Assembly: GCA_009192285.1 (NCBI GenBank)
Contig: CM018605.1
Location: 1,963,247 to 2,027,246 of the forward strand
From: Morchella semilibera
Taxonomy: Eukaryota > Ascomycota > Pezizomycetes > Pezizales > Morchellaceae
Direction of reading: 5' to 3'
Length of the DNA: 64,000 nucleotides
Shown here piece after piece: positions 19,871-33,719 of this stretch. Position numbers and translations under genes: made by a program. Within the stretch, counting starts at the first letter, position 1, and every line of letters starts with the position of its first letter. The notes below the pieces were generated by a model. It was not told where the DNA came from, did not search any database, and was given only the letters and a program-made list of their open reading frames with translations.

Positions 19871-21502
19871 ATGGCAACCTCTACCTCCTCCTCCGTCACT
19901 CCTTCTTCAGCTCCCCAAAGAAGCTACAGCGTGAGAATCTACCATTACAACCTCCGAAAAACACTTAATCGCTAATTTCCACTTCCTCCACCCATCAGGA
20001 CGCGGTCACTGCCCTCAATTCCCTCCAAACCAACTTCAGTACCCTTGAGTCAGCCCGAGGCTCCACCAAAAAGAAAGACTCCCAGCTCCTCGATCAAGTC
20101 GTCGAGTCCCTCCGCCGAATTGGCTATGCCCCCCCAGAGCTTACCAAGCTCAATGTCATCCACATCGCCGGAACCAAAGGCAAGGGCTCTACATGTGCCT
20201 TCATCTCCTCGATCTTATCGCAGTACCGCCCATCCCCCATCGCCAAGATTGGCATGTACACCTCCCCGCACCTCCGCGCCGTGCGTGAGCGCATCCAGAT
20301 TAATGGCGCTGCGCTTTCTGAGCCGCTGTTTGCAAGGTACTTCTTCGAGGTGTGGGACCGCATAGAGGCGTCAGCAGTTGCCGAGGGGCGGGATCCCCAC
20401 GAGAAACCAGCCTACTTCCGCTTCTTGACCCTGGTGGCTTTCCATACGTACCTGTCTGAGGGCGTGGACACGGCCATCCTCGAGGTCGGCATCGGCGGTG
20501 GGTACGATTCTACGAACATCGTTGAGGCACCGACGGTCACGGGGATCACGAGTCTCGGGATTGACCATGTCGGGGTGCTGGGCAACACAATTGAGGAGAT
20601 TGCGTGGCATAAGGCCGGAATCCTGAAGGCGGGCCGCCCGATGTTTACGGCGCCGCAGACGCAGGGTGCGTTGGAGGTCATTAGGAAGAGGGCCGAGGAG
20701 AGGGGTGCGGCAGGGGTACATGTCGTCGGCGTGCACCCGGAGATTGCGGGGAATAAGGTCAAACTCGGACTGCCAGCGGAGTATCAGAAAGTGAATGCGT
20801 CGCTTGCGGTGGCGATTGCGGCGGAGCACTTGAAGACGCTGGGGTCGCCGGTGGATACGGAGGTGCTGCCGGAGTTGTTTAGGAAGGGCCTGGAGATGGT
20901 TGTGTGGCCGGGGAGATGCCAGGTGAAGGTTGAAGGGAATGTAGAGTGGTGCATAGACGGCGCACACACTGTCGAGTCTCTTGCTGTAGCAGGTGAATGG
21001 TTTTCTGGAAGAGTTAATAGGTGAATACCGCCCTCCTCCTCCCCCTCCTCCTCCTCCTCCCTTCCTTTATACTTTGCCTCTTCTTATATCTAACAATACC
21101 AGGTCCGTAAACCCTACAAGGGTCCTAATATTCAACCAGCAAACCCGCGACTCCACCGCGCTAATCCGCTCCCTCGCCGGCTCCCTCGCCCCCATCTCCC
21201 TCTTCGATCACGCCGTCTTCTGCACCAACGTCACCTGGAAAGAGGCCGGCTACAAGGCCGACCTCGTTTCGATGAACACCAACCCCGCCAGCATCTCCGA
21301 ACTCTTGGTGCAGAAGACGCTCCAGGCTGCTTGGAAGGAGGAGACCGTGGCAGCAGGAAAGGTGGCAGAAACACATGTCCTAGGCACAATAGAGGAGGCG
21401 GTCGATATCGTGAGGCAGCTGAGCGCAAAGAACAATGTCCAGGTGTTCGTGACGGGGAGCTTGCATCTTGTGGGTGGCCTTTTGGAGGTGTTGGACGGGT
21501 GA
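19871..21502 (+). CDS. MET7: Folylpolyglutamate synthase
   Basis: Adds glutamates to tetrahydrofolates, which retains them in the cell and makes them better cofactors, among others for methionine synthesis. Predicted exons are 19871-19930, 19999-21020 and 21103-21502, joined in frame to give 493 aa, the usual length. The Mur-ligase-type ATP-binding loop GTKGKGST is at 20170-20193. The family signatures YTSPHL (about 20257), EVGIGGGYDSTN (about 20484) and ITSLGIDHVGVLG (about 20545) follow, and the C-terminal domain starts around DGAHT (about 20957). Introns of 68 and 82 nt have GT...AG ends. The start at 19871 is the first ATG in frame. The Ser/Thr-rich first 20 residues may be part of a mitochondrial presequence; a longer 5' extension is not excluded. 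Confidence 0.92.
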
Positions 21503-22954
21503 TTTTTTTTTTTGTGCGTGTGCGTTTTAGATCGGTGGTGGCCTGCCTTCGCAACTATATATCCTGTTTTTACTACTTGAGGTCATACATACATGTAGAT
21601 AGATACAATGTAGTCCTTACACTTGAGTTTCAAAGTTTCCTGTTGCATGCCATGGGAAATTTGAATTATGTGTATTTGTTTTATGGTGTTCAAGCTCTTG
21701 TGCATATAATATCACTCGCTGTCATGTTGATTAGCATTTTTGATTTTTGACTATGAATGGGACGAGACTTGGTTGATAACTGACTACAGTATAGGAGGAA
21801 TGTCTTATATATGACCCATCATATAGTCAGTACATTTATGTAACTACATGTAGGCTACATGTAGTCACGCATTAGTCTCGTGCCCATCCCCTATTTTGGT
21901 GTGGTTGGAGATGTAGTATTTTTTTATGTATCCACACCAATCACCACAATAAAAAAAATACCGATTGGGTCTGGGAACGAGACTAGTCACGCATATACAT
22001 GTACTTAACTTATGCGTGTACCAGACAAATGGTCCTAGGCCGCGCAGTGGTTGGCTACACTACTGATGTAGTTGTAGACTACCACGAGATCCAGGGCAGG
22101 GTGCAGGGGAGACAGAAAGGTCTAAAAGGCGTAACACTGTCTCAAGGCACGACCACAGCTTCTGGACAAACAGCCCTACCTCATCTGGAACCGCCAAGAA
22201 CCCAATGTCTATGATGATGGTCGATGGTATAAGTACGAGGATCTTTACCCCACATATATTATTACGCAGCCACCAGTGGAGGAATGCTGCGCATACAAGT
22301 ACGTGTATGCATATATCAGCTATATGGATTCATGCATCTGCTTATTATCGTAGTAAGTACTTTATGTAGGAGTAGATACATGTAGTTTCTGAGTGCGGGA
22401 ATAGGTTGGATAGACAGCATGATTGTGGGTGCTGCTGGATGCAAGAGGAGGTGAAGGGCAACCTACCATGGCAGCGGACTCGCAAGGTGAGATTTAGACG
22501 GTTGCAGACGAACATGACATGCAGGCAGTCGGTCCAAGAGAGCCACCTCAGGCTTTGCACGACAAAACTGGCAGTTTGATATTGGTATAGATACATACAT
22601 GTACTTATATACATGTATGTAACTCTAGAATATACTGAATTAAACGAGCCCCACAAAGAAAATGTGTGTCCGCTCGCTTGTCTTTCTGCATTATTGGCCC
22701 ACCATACAAACTTACATAGAGTAGGCCCAGGGTTGTAGCGCCAAGCCACTTAAGTAAGGCCCTCCTCATCTCCAAACTTACCCCAGGAGCCTCATCCGCA
22801 CCCTCCCACTCTGCAGCGACCTAACATTCCAGAACCCCAGCTAGTTATCTCGCCTGATCACCCTCAGTCAAAGTTCATACCCAATCTTTTTAAGGGGGAT
22901 CTCGGAAATCACTTTTTACCCTCACCAGCTGCTAACTGTAGCCCCGCCGGTACC
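21503..22954. other. Intergenic region between FPGS and TEL1
   Basis: Holds a short inverted-repeat element with a 9-bp duplication (21864-21994), seven TACATGTA octamers (about 21590, 21845, 21856, 21995, 22376, 22596 and 22610), and the TEL1 promoter region in the last 200 bp. No gene seen. Confidence 0.55.
21873..21985. mobile_element. MITE-like element, copy 1 (9-bp duplication)
   Basis: 113 bp with ends TAGTCTCGT and ACGAGACTA. It is flanked by exact 9-bp direct repeats GTCACGCAT (21864-21872 and 21986-21994). A relative of 132 bp lies at 57919-58050 with its own 9-bp repeats. Nine-bp duplications are typical of Mutator-like elements, so this is probably a non-autonomous member. No coding capacity. 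Confidence 0.8.
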
Positions 22955-25900
22955 ATGTTGAAAATGGACAAAGTATTAGATGCCTATGGTGCTTCTTTCC
23001 TGTTTGAAAAGTTGTGCAAGCTATACTTATACGTACTACAGACAAGATATCCTCCGACAAACTTACTGAACGGTCTAGCGGATTAAATGGTGCATGCAAC
23101 TACATCCCACCTCAATTCCACATTTACTAACTGGTTGACGTATAGATCTCAAGCATACCCTCACGAACAGCAGAGATAGGTATGGGAGTTACCGTGTATT
23201 AGTGAAGAGTGTTACTGAATTACGCTTTGATTTGAGCAGCAAAGGCCTCAATGATGCCGGCTACCACAAGATGTTTGAAGTCATCTTTGAAGCAGCCTTA
23301 AAGGAAAAGGCTTTATATTTACGACAAAAGCTTCCTACAGCAACAATTAAAAGCCGGTTTGCCCTTTGTGGGTCTGTCTTAAGGCTAGCTGTGGAACTTG
23401 GTGTAAAGCAAATAAAGGCCAAGGCGTTCAAAGCTGTCTATACCCACATTATCGATACATTGCCTAAGAACGACGGGGGACTTTGCGAGCCGATTAGTCT
23501 CGACTATATCAGGGCACTTCGATCCAGTCTTGAGTATGCACCACACGCGGAACATCTGGCTCCAGACGATTGGGAAAAGATTGTCTCCTTTTGTTGCACA
23601 AACGTAGAGTCCCAGCTAAGAATTTTCACTGAGGACGGAGATGTCGACATGGATTGTGACAGTGATGACGACCCAGGCGATTCTGTACTGCCTGTACGGG
23701 GCCATAGACCTAACTTCGTGCGGGATTCATCGACGATGTCGAAAGGCATACCACCTGTCGCTCAATTGAATCATACTAGTGAACAGCTGCTACTGTGTCT
23801 CCAGATTCTCCTGAGAACCCCAAACGCCCCGGTGGTAAAACATAGCGAAATGACATGTCGGACGATTTTAGGCTTCCTAACGTCGCAACCAAGAGTGACT
23901 CGTTCTCACCAGGATGCCCTCTCAGCGTTAAATTCCATATTAGAGGTCATTACTACTAACAACATAGATCTTTCGTCCAAAGTCGCCGAAGCCATTGTGC
24001 CGGTCATTACAGGAATGTGGGATTCCAAGTCCCCCAAGGAGCAAATGATGATTACCTTAATCTATATTCAGCCGCATCTTAGAAAGATCCTGCGTAGTCG
24101 AACTGGGGCTCCCCAACGAAATCTTCGGCGAGAAATCGAGGCTCTTTTAGAGGTTGTTTTTAATGAATATTCAAGTAGAGCCGAGCGTGATCAGTTACAA
24201 TTGGATGACATCTATTTCCCGGATCCATGCAAAGGTCTAAACATCGAAGCAACCCCGCTTGCAACCGCAGCCTATTCTTTGCGAAGTGATGCTCCTTTAC
24301 GGATAGAGCAACACTGGACAATTCCATATTTAATGGCAATGCTCATGGAGACCCTTGACCGGAATGAGGATATTCAGGTCGTGCAGGACCGTTCAAAGAG
24401 AAGAAAGGTCACTAAACATTTTGATGAGCTGCTACTAAGTGCAAAATCAGTGACCTATTCACGGAAAATTTGTGCGCTCCAAACACTGCCATTTTTGATT
24501 CAGGAATCACCACGGGTTATAGATCTGGAAGGATTTTCATCGTTGGTTACTGATTTCTTGAATGTGTGTTCCGATGACAGTCCAGTTGTCTCCTCTTGGG
24601 CGATGCTCTCAATTGCAAGGTGAAATTCTATCCTCCCGCCGCTCTTTGTTTGCTACCCCTCTGACCAAACACTTTCCCTCGAATGCAATGAAAATAGGTC
24701 TTCTCCTTGGTTATATTTTTTAAGTACTGATGTAACTTTCTTCCAGTTGTGCTTTTCTACGATTGGCCTCGGATCCTGGAAATGCCCAGATATGGGATCA
24801 AACATGGCAACTTTGTGCCCGTTACTCGACTAACCAGTCCACTTGCCGCGCTGCATGCCATCTTATGCGTGTTGTTCTGGCTCTTGATCTCGTGTCATAC
24901 TCTAAGATATCTGCATCAGTCGATGCAGCAATTCTTTCTATAGACCTTAGTGGCCCTTCAAATGTCATAGATTCTTCATTGGCGGTGTGGTGTTTGATAC
25001 TCGAGAAAAGAAATATGGTGGCTCATTCATCGCTTCTGCAGCCTGGCGAAAGGCTTTTACAATGGCTCATCTCAAAGTGGAGACCTGGTAAGCACTCCTT
25101 AATGATTTTAAATTAATGTATTTAACTTATTTTCTTATTTGCGGGGACGTAGTGGACTCCCTCGAACGCACCTCTGCGGCTTTCTACGCGCAGCATGTGA
25201 CTCCCAAGGATATTTGTAGCTTCCTCTTCTCGTGTTGTGGGAAAGGGCCTCTAGAATTCGATTCCTATGGCCCGAAACCCTGCGGAGTTATAGGACAGTC
25301 AATAATTAGAGCCGCACGTTGCTCCAAATTATTGAATTTTCTCTTACTTGAAGAAACATCTGATTCCCGGAGCGAAGCGGAACTGGTAGACAGATCCAAA
25401 CTAGGCGCGCCAAAATTATCTTCGGGCGTTGGCACAGTATCATACCCCGGAGTTGAGCTTCAGGTTGTCGAATTTCTAGATAGGCAATGCGAAATTATCG
25501 TCGAGGTATGGAAACGGTTGACCATGACTGGTATCCAGCAACCTTCCTCCGATATGGTCCAAAATTACGTTGGATTTTTCTTCGCAGCAAGTATTATGTG
25601 CTCTGTTATTAAGCCTCGAGACGTGACGAAAGTGGCCGCTCTTGAAAAAAGGCTAGAGGTTCTAAACTCAAGCATCACTTCATACATGGGGCGAGACGAC
25701 TGCAAAGAATTGCACCTCGACGGCTTGTTACGATGCATGTCTGGGATCCTTCCGAACCCAAATAGCATTCTTAGTGTATCATTTCCCACCCCAGAAATCT
25801 TTCAAGGCTTTTTTGGTAATATCTTGTTCAATATTTCCACCGCCTTGGAAGCTAGAATGAGAGATTCTATGACAATTAAGGTAACCGCAGGGAATAATGA

Positions 25901-28900
25901 TATGATGGATCTGGATGATGGTTTTGGGATGGAACTTCGCGGTGGGAGTTCTGGGGATAGAAGAGATGGGGAATTGAATAGGGAAGAAGTTCAAGCAATG
26001 TGTTCACCGGAAGCCTTTCGATACTCAACCACAGCTCTTCTCGCGCTCTTCGCAAGGTCCGTTCACTGGAAGTTCCAAGCACCACATGAGATCTGCGCGA
26101 GCTTTTCAGATTACCTTCAACAGCTACCAATCCCTCACCTAATAATGTGTCAGTCACTATTTCGAGACTTTCTCTCTGCATCAAGCCTAAAAGATGATGA
26201 TGCCGATCAGCTCACGCAGCATCTGGGCTCCAGTCTTCTTCAAGATTATGAAACAGATCGATGCGAGGCCGCGGTATCACTCTGTGTAGATCTTTTAATT
26301 GCCTTTGTGGATCGATGGGCTATTGAGAGGGCAAATGGAGAGCTAGCAGTCGATTGCAAGCAGATCTACGTGTGGATGGCAAAAGTTGCACTTGAAAAAT
26401 CTCTTTTTTCTCATACAATACGAATTTCAATGGCCCAGTTACTTCGGCGCGTGCTCGAAGTAAATTCGGGGTATGGGCAGAAATCTAATAGCTCTTCAGC
26501 CCGATCACAGTTTATAAAACGTTTACAGGACAGAGATGTTCGAGTGACGTTCTTTATGGCTAATTGCACATCAATTTTGTTTAAGATCTACGGGCTCAAA
26601 GACCATCAGGTAGTCATGGACGATGTCCTTGCCCACCTTACGAATGAAATAGAGTGGGTAGAGGGCTTGTCGATGCGCGTTTACACCTTGTCACATTTCG
26701 CAGATACAACATTTTCAATGAACAAGTTGATCGTTTACCACATCTTCGAGACTGGTCAACTTGAAAGTATGGTGAAATATGCAGCACGGTCTCTCTCATT
26801 CGTTGCGAAAGCATTAAAGCTCAATGACCACCGTTCCTTATTCAAAATCTTTAGTCCACAGATAATCTATACTTGGATTGGAAACGAAGATCTTGTCTCA
26901 TTTCCGTTCCGCGTATTTGGATATAGCAGTCATAAAGATCTGTTCTCGGACATTCAAGAGGACCTCGTCGCTCAACTTCTGATGAGGGACAGGGATGATA
27001 CATCCAAGGAGCTTGCTTCAATGCTAGGGCTCACATACGACGAACTGTTAGAGAAATGTTTTCACAAAATAGTTGCTTATGGCGCGGCATGGGCAATTGG
27101 AGTGCCTCCGAGAGAAAAGGGCCGATACCCATCGGTTGATGCGCGGGTTCGGAAACATATGGGCGCCAACGGGTACAAAGCACTGCTTGAGAAAAGGTTC
27201 GCTCTTATCATTGCTTGTTTGTTCCAGGTCATGCAAGAAGAGGATACATCAGAGAAATTTTTGGCCAGAGATCCCAACCTTTCAGTCGCTCGCGACATTA
27301 TGAAGGATATTACTGGAATAAGCCGCTCGACCGCAAAGCTGCCTGACCCTCTCCAACCCTTTTTTAAAGTAAAGGTTATCTTGAACTCTGTTTACCACAT
27401 TTGCACTAGGGTTGGGTACGACGATTCCCGCCTTTGGTCCCCTGCAATGTTCTCCTTTGTAGTTCGTCGTCTTTTTGACACGATGGACCCCGCATTGGGA
27501 TCTCTTCACGCTTGTGCTGTTGTGCGCAAGATAAGATTAATTGTATGTTTGGCACGTGAGCATGCATTAAGGGGATATGCCCTAGAAATGGTTATCCATG
27601 GGCTTAAGCCGTTTATTGTTGATAAATACTGCACCGAAGACACAATAGGTGTTTTGCAGTATCTTCTTGACAGGGGCAAAGATTACCTCTCCCGGCAACC
27701 TGCTTTTGTCACTGGTACATTCCTTTCAATTTTAGCATCGTTGAGAGCTTTCACCGCGCCCACGTCTTATCCTGGAAAAATAGATAGTCAACTCCATGCA
27801 AGCCATTCTGCTGTTCGTAAATTTCGTTCCTGGCTTGGAGGCTTTCTCCTGGGATTCAAGTTCACAGAGCTTAGTCCCCAGCAAAATCAGACGTTCCAAT
27901 CCATCGTGGAAGCTGCCATCGAGTTTAAATCCGGTAACGCTTCTGCCCGAACAAAAGAGAGCGACCTATTACGCCAACTCCTTGACGACTATCGCAGCAA
28001 AAACCGCCTCTTAGACGATGTTTCTCGGGGCCTAGCATTTTCCCTTATATGTTCTGATTTCCAAAGACCGCAGAGCTTTCGGGACGATATTTTTGGAGAG
28101 GACCAGGATTCCGTGGAACTTTCCAGGGTACTTCTCCGGACCTGCCGTCGGTTGGATGTCAATCAAGGCTTCCTACTCTGGTGTGCTAGGGTCCTAGGAA
28201 GGTCTTATGCTGCAAGTGGTGAAATTTATAACGAGTGGACTCAAGAGGTTGAATTGGAACAGATGATTGAATTTGACAATAAGCGTTATGATCTGGATAT
28301 TGTGCCGAAAGCCGGTATTCTCAATCGTTTGAGAGGTCTTTTACTAGGAGAAAACAGAACAATAATCGGTGTTGCTGAAAACACCCTAGAGACAATATTC
28401 TTCGAGGAAACGGAGGCCAACGATATTACGACCTTTGAATTTGTTTTCAAAGAGGACCTGTACTCAGCACTAAAATGGGCAATTCTGCCAACTTCACTTG
28501 CGGAACAAGAAAACCCTCGCCCTATCATTACTGTCGGAAAGCCAGAAACGCTGCCGGTAGATGTATGGATAAAGGATCTGGCGGTAGCTATATCAACCAA
28601 CCTTCAGCAGGATGCTGTAGTTAAGAATCTGCGCCCAATACTCGAAAGGGTTGAAGGCTTGGCTAAAGATCTGTTCCCATTCGTTGTTCATGTATTACTT
28701 CTGCATAATCCTGGGTCAGGAAGATTGCGCGTGGAACTTTCTCAACTTTTCCGCGATTGTTTCAAGACGTGTACGGAGAAAACGGTCCCACATACGGTCA
28801 TTCTCATCAAGACGATTCTTTATTTACGCACCCAGCCGATGTTGAAAGAGGTCACACAATCCCCCCGAGACCATTGGCTTGATGTCAACTATCTAGACAT

Positions 28901-31900
28901 GGCATATGCAGCTTGCACCTGTAAGATGTTTAAAGCGTCTCTTCTATTTGCAGAAATTCATCACTCCAGGAGCGATTCGGAGTTTTCTGCATCTGATTTA
29001 CTCCTTGAAGTCTTTAAGAACGTTGATGACCCCGATTCATACTACGGTGTAACACAGCCACCGAGTCTTGAAACTGTGGTCAGACAGTTCGAGTACGAAG
29101 AAGATGGATGGAAAAGCCTGTCTTTCAGAGAGGCAAACCTTGAAAGTTGCTTACGTCTTGGGTCCAGCTCTAATGGGCAAGATGCTGAAGGGGTTGTGGA
29201 TGCTTTTAATGCTATTGGTATGAACGGTCTTTCGCACTATTTCTTGCAGAGTGGAGTGGCCCCAGCTTCAGGTGTATCGGAAACTACCATTGATAATATG
29301 TTTCGTTCCGCATGGAAATTGGAACAGTGGGATTTGCCATGCCCCCCATCTTGTACTACCCGGTCAGCTATAGTCTACCGCACTCTGCAGTCGGTAAACA
29401 ATAGTGTCGATACGCGGGCAATACCCTCCCACCTAGATTCATCCTTCCTTGAATTGATGCTTCAGATAACCACTGGAAAGCAAACGGGACATTCGCTTGG
29501 AGCCAATATGCGTACGCTTGCAATGTTAACAGAGATGGAGGAGATACTTATTTCCAAAGAGCCTAATGAGTTGGAGAAGTTTTGGAACCGATTGCAAGAG
29601 CGTGAGAATTGGATGCACATTGGGAGGTAATTTTTATGAAAGTGCCGATTTTCTTCCAGCTTGGACTAATTACCATTAGATATTCCGACGTTGAAGAAAT
29701 TATGGCAATGCGCCAGACAATGTTCAGTTCTTTAGCCAGACGAGAACATCTTCGCCAAGTTACTCACATCGACATGAAAACCGCTAGGTTTTTGGAAGCG
29801 AAAGCCTTGGTAGATTCCTGCAAGATGGCAAGGAGTCACAAGGTCGTGCAGCAATCTCTGTCAGCAGCAACTCAGCTAGGCAATGCTGTTGACTCTTGTA
29901 GACAAGTCAGTCTAAGGATTGATGCAGTTGCAACATTACAAGCTGCGAATGTTTTATGGGACCATGGACCGGGCGCCTCACCAATTAAGATGCTTCAGAC
30001 ACTCGAGAACAGTGACATCAATCAACAGAGCATTGCTGTTGGGAAAGCAAAGTTATTGGCAAAACTAGTAAGTGATCACCCTCTTTCCCCATTACTATTT
30101 CTGGGCAAAGTTGACAATTAGAAGGGCAACTGGGTATCTGAAGCCCGTCTCGAGAAGCCGGACAAGATTATGAGTACTTATTTAAACCCTGCCATTGAAG
30201 AACTGAACGGAGAATTTTCTGGTCGAGAAGCAGGTAGGGTTTTCCATGAGTTTGCATCATTCTGCGATCAGCAACTACACAACCCTGGTAATATTGAAGA
30301 TTACGAGCGGACACTTAAGCTTCGACGAAACAAAGAAATAGAGGTACAAGAGCTGGATAAACTGTTGGAAGCTGGGCCCACTGGAGATAAGCTTAGGCGT
30401 ATCATGAACCAAAAGGCGAAAGCTACGACATGGTTGGGTCTGGATAATGAGGAGCTTAACAAGCTCAAGAAAAATAGGAATGCCTTTCTTGAGGAGAGTA
30501 TTTGCAATTATCTCCGTTGCCTTGCAGCTTGCGATGATTACGATCATGATGCTGTCCGATTTTGCGCCCTTTGGCTGGGACACTCCGGAGATACAAACGT
30601 CAATAATGCAGCCAGAGAGCAGCTCACAAAAGTTCCTTCTAGGAAGTTTGTCCCTCTTATGAATCAGCTTTCCTCCAGACTGCTTGACGTCCAAGATCAC
30701 TTTCAAGCGCTTCTGTATCCTCTTATTGTCAGGATATGTAGAGATCACCCACACCACGGGAGCTACCAAATTTTGGCCCTTGGCAGAACACCTAAGGGCG
30801 TTGGTTTAGAGAAGAGGGATGTATCTGTGAAAAGGTTAATCGCTAAACTTCGTGATGACCCGGAGACGGCCCCAATATTTACAAGTCTTTATAACTCAAC
30901 GCATGACTATATCGACCTCGCCCATTGTAAGATAGATAGAAACAAGAAGACATCGGGTAAAGTACCATTCAAGATGTTTGGCTCAGAAATCGTGGCAAAG
31001 TTTATGAGGGACATTCCTGCCGCGGGAATACCACCTCCTACGATGCAAATTTCTATCAGGGCCGATTGCGATTACAAAAACCTAGCCATTATTGAGAAAT
31101 TTGAACCGGAGTTTACTATCGCATCTGGAATCAGCGCCCCAAAAATCCTCACCTGCCGTGGCTCGGACGGAGTCAGATATAGGATGTTGGTGAGTTTTTT
31201 TTCTTTTTTGTCGTTAAATGCTTTTAAGTTTGCTTACTAAATGTATAAAAAGTTCAAAGGAGGGAACGACGATCTTCGACAAGATGCGATCATGGAACAG
31301 GTTTTTGAACAAGTTAGCAATCTTTTGAAAAAAAATCGTACCACACGCCAACGGAACCTCAGCATCAGAACATATAAAGTCGTCCCTCTCAACAATAATG
31401 CCGGAATAATCGAATTTGTCCCAAATACAATCCCACTCCATGACTTTTTGATACCGGCCCACCACAACTACCGCCCAAAGGACCACCCGCACCCAACCTG
31501 CCGGAATTTGATAACTGAGGCACACAAAAAAGGCAAGCCCCGTAGTGTTCGAGTAAGGATTTTCAAGGATATTATAAAAAAATTCTCGCCAGTCATGCGG
31601 TATTTCTTCATGCACAAATTTAATGGACCAGATGATTGGTTTACTTCCAGGCTTGCCTATACCCGGAGCACAGCTGCGGCATCAATCCTAGGGCATGTCT
31701 TGGGTCTTGGGGATAGGCATGGGTATAATATTTTATTAGATGAGAAAAGTGGTGAAGTTGTTCACATTGACTTAGGTGTAGCATTTGAACAGGTAAGAAA
31801 CAGATGTACCAACCATTAATCTTTATCTGCCCTAATGATAGGAAATCTAGGGACGAATCCTCCCGGTACCAGAAGTAGTTCCATTTCGCCTTACTCGTGA

Positions 31901-32400
31901 TATCGTAGACGGTATGGGCATTACCAAGACAGAGGGGGTTTTCAGACGGTGCTGCGAGTTCACTTTGACGGTACTTCGAAATGAGTCTTATAATATCACC
32001 ACAATCCTAGATGTGCTGCGATATGACCCTCTTTATAGCTGGTGAGAACAATCTAAATGCTTAGTTAATGCTAGACTAACGGGTAATAGGACTATCTCCC
32101 CACTCAGAGCCAAGAGGATGCAAGAGGAGGGTGAACCACATGGAGATCAGAGAGTCTCGGTAGATGATATCTTACACCAAAAGAAAGAAGAGCCGGGTGA
32201 GTCAGAAGCAGATCGTGCATTGACGGTAGTGGCCAAAAAGCTATCAAAAACTCTAAGTGTGGGGGCCACCGTCAGTGAACTCATCCAGCAGGCGACCGAT
32301 GTGGGAAACTTAGCACTACTGTACTCAGGTAAGCAATTCAACTACATCTTTGAAGTTTTGGTCGACTCACGAAATTTCAGGTTGGGCAGCATATATATAA
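22955..32400 (+). CDS. TEL1: Tel1/ATM-type PI3-kinase-like checkpoint kinase
   Basis: A nuclear serine/threonine kinase that responds to DNA double-strand breaks and maintains telomeres. Predicted exons: 22955-22988, 23042-23089, 23146-24619, 24747-25087, 25153-29626, 29680-30067, 30122-31189, 31253-31792, 31851-32041, 32090-32328, 32381-32400; all phases join, giving about 2938 aa, the normal size. The N-terminal TAN motif (LxxxKxxE/DRxxxL form: [13 protein letters not shown]) spans exon 2. HEAT-like helical sequence fills the long exon, and the FAT region lies around 29.7-30.9 kb. The kinase domain has [11 protein letters not shown] (31253), the catalytic loop GLGDRHGYN with Asp at 31712, and HIDLG near 31765. 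The ATM-specific [20 protein letters not shown] follows at 31851. The FATC end finishes in GWAAYI, encoded by a 20-nt last exon. The start at 22955 is chosen because it joins in phase to the TAN exon. Confidence 0.95.
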
Positions 32401-32802
32401 TTTTGCTTAAGGCATACTCTCTGGGGAGGAGCAGCAATAGCGTAGTCAGGGGAGGTGATGCTACGAGTCCATGCCAATTTCCTATTTGCCATTCATCCTG
32501 TCCTATCTTTATAGGTTTTTTCTTATGGCAAACATTTGCAGGTATATTCTTTGTATATACGAAATGATTATAATACCTACCGCCGATAGCACGTCCTTCT
32601 CTTACTAAGCTCTCCCCCATGGTACAAAAGTCGTAGAATCTCCTCCTCTAGTCCTTAACTATAGAACCTCATGCTATTGTAATTGTGTCCTACAGCGAAG
32701 CGTTGTGATGGTACCGGGAATTGTCTTAAGGACTGAGGGTAGTGCAAGAGGATTTAGGCATTCCTCCGTTGATCTCTAAGTATACATACATGCATACACG
32801 TA

Positions 32803-32904
32803 CTCGCCAAATTTTTAAGTCTGTCTCTTTTTGTACCGGGTGTTGCGGTTGCAACGCAACCAAATGTTAGGTACCAAAAGGGACAGACTTAAAATTTTGG
32901 CGAG
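32803..32904. mobile_element. Palindromic MITE-like element, TA duplication
   Basis: 102 bp with nearly perfect terminal inverted repeats of about 35 bp, beginning CTCGCCAAA and ending TTTGGCGAG, and TA on both sides (32801-32802 and 32905-32906). This is the pattern of a Tc1/mariner-type non-autonomous element. No coding capacity. Confidence 0.78.
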
Positions 32905-33639
32905 TAGTTCTTGGACATCACCGTCCCTCCCAAAATTGACAGCTTACGGCTTTTGTCGGCAAGCCATGAAGCTATCAGAAGTACAGAATATACAATAAAT
33001 GCGCCTATATTTTAAAAATATATCTCTTCCTAAACGCCCTAAAGGCTGCACAGATTTGAAATTCACGGTTTTCAGACCACACAAAAATTTGAGGTTTTGG
33101 CATAAACTTCCGGAAATGTTCCCGGGGTCCTTATGCAATGAGCTCAATATTCTGGTGTCGCGACCACCATCGAAGCTAGACCCAGTCAATTTTTTCCATT
33201 TGTATTTCCATAGCTCCGCCTGATGCAACCAGACATATATACAAAATACTTCCCAACTTTTGGGCATGGTGGCGAAATTAGTGGTTTCTACCATATGCAT
33301 TATAGGTACATATACCTATACCACCACCGCCCAAATGATCTTTTGAAAGATAAAGGACATCTGGGCGTCCAATAACTAAAATGCATACTATAAATTCTTA
33401 AATGTTTTAAAATTGCGGGCGCGGCTCTGCCTCGCGACGATGATTTATATAATTACGCATATGCCCAGGCACTGTACCCGTACCTCTCCAAACACGGGCC
33501 CGATTGGCAACAGTAAACTCGTTTTGTCTACATGTAATATCACGCATAAACCTTATAACGCCCACATCACACCTAACCCTAACAGTAAAGTGATATTTGC
33601 AGGCGGTGCCAAGATGTCCCGTATTTCTGGTGCGGCCTA

Positions 33640-33719
33640 CTTGGGGTGAAATTAAGTATTGTCCCAACCGCGCTGGCAACCATGCTATCGCGAGAGACAA
33701 TACTTAATTTCACCGCAAG
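33640..33719. mobile_element. Short inverted-repeat element, TA-flanked
   Basis: Perfect 19-bp arms GGTGAAATTAAGTATTGTC (33645-33663) and its complement (33696-33714) extend with one mismatch to 26 bp including flanking TACTTG / CAAGTA. The outermost TA on both sides could be the target duplication. The 32-bp loop shows nothing. It could be a MITE or only a hairpin. Confidence 0.55.

Noticed and set aside
23202-23204. GTG at 23202 as the TEL1 start
   Set aside because: The frame is open upstream to 23146 and connects through two short introns to an exon with the TAN motif and an ATG at 22955.
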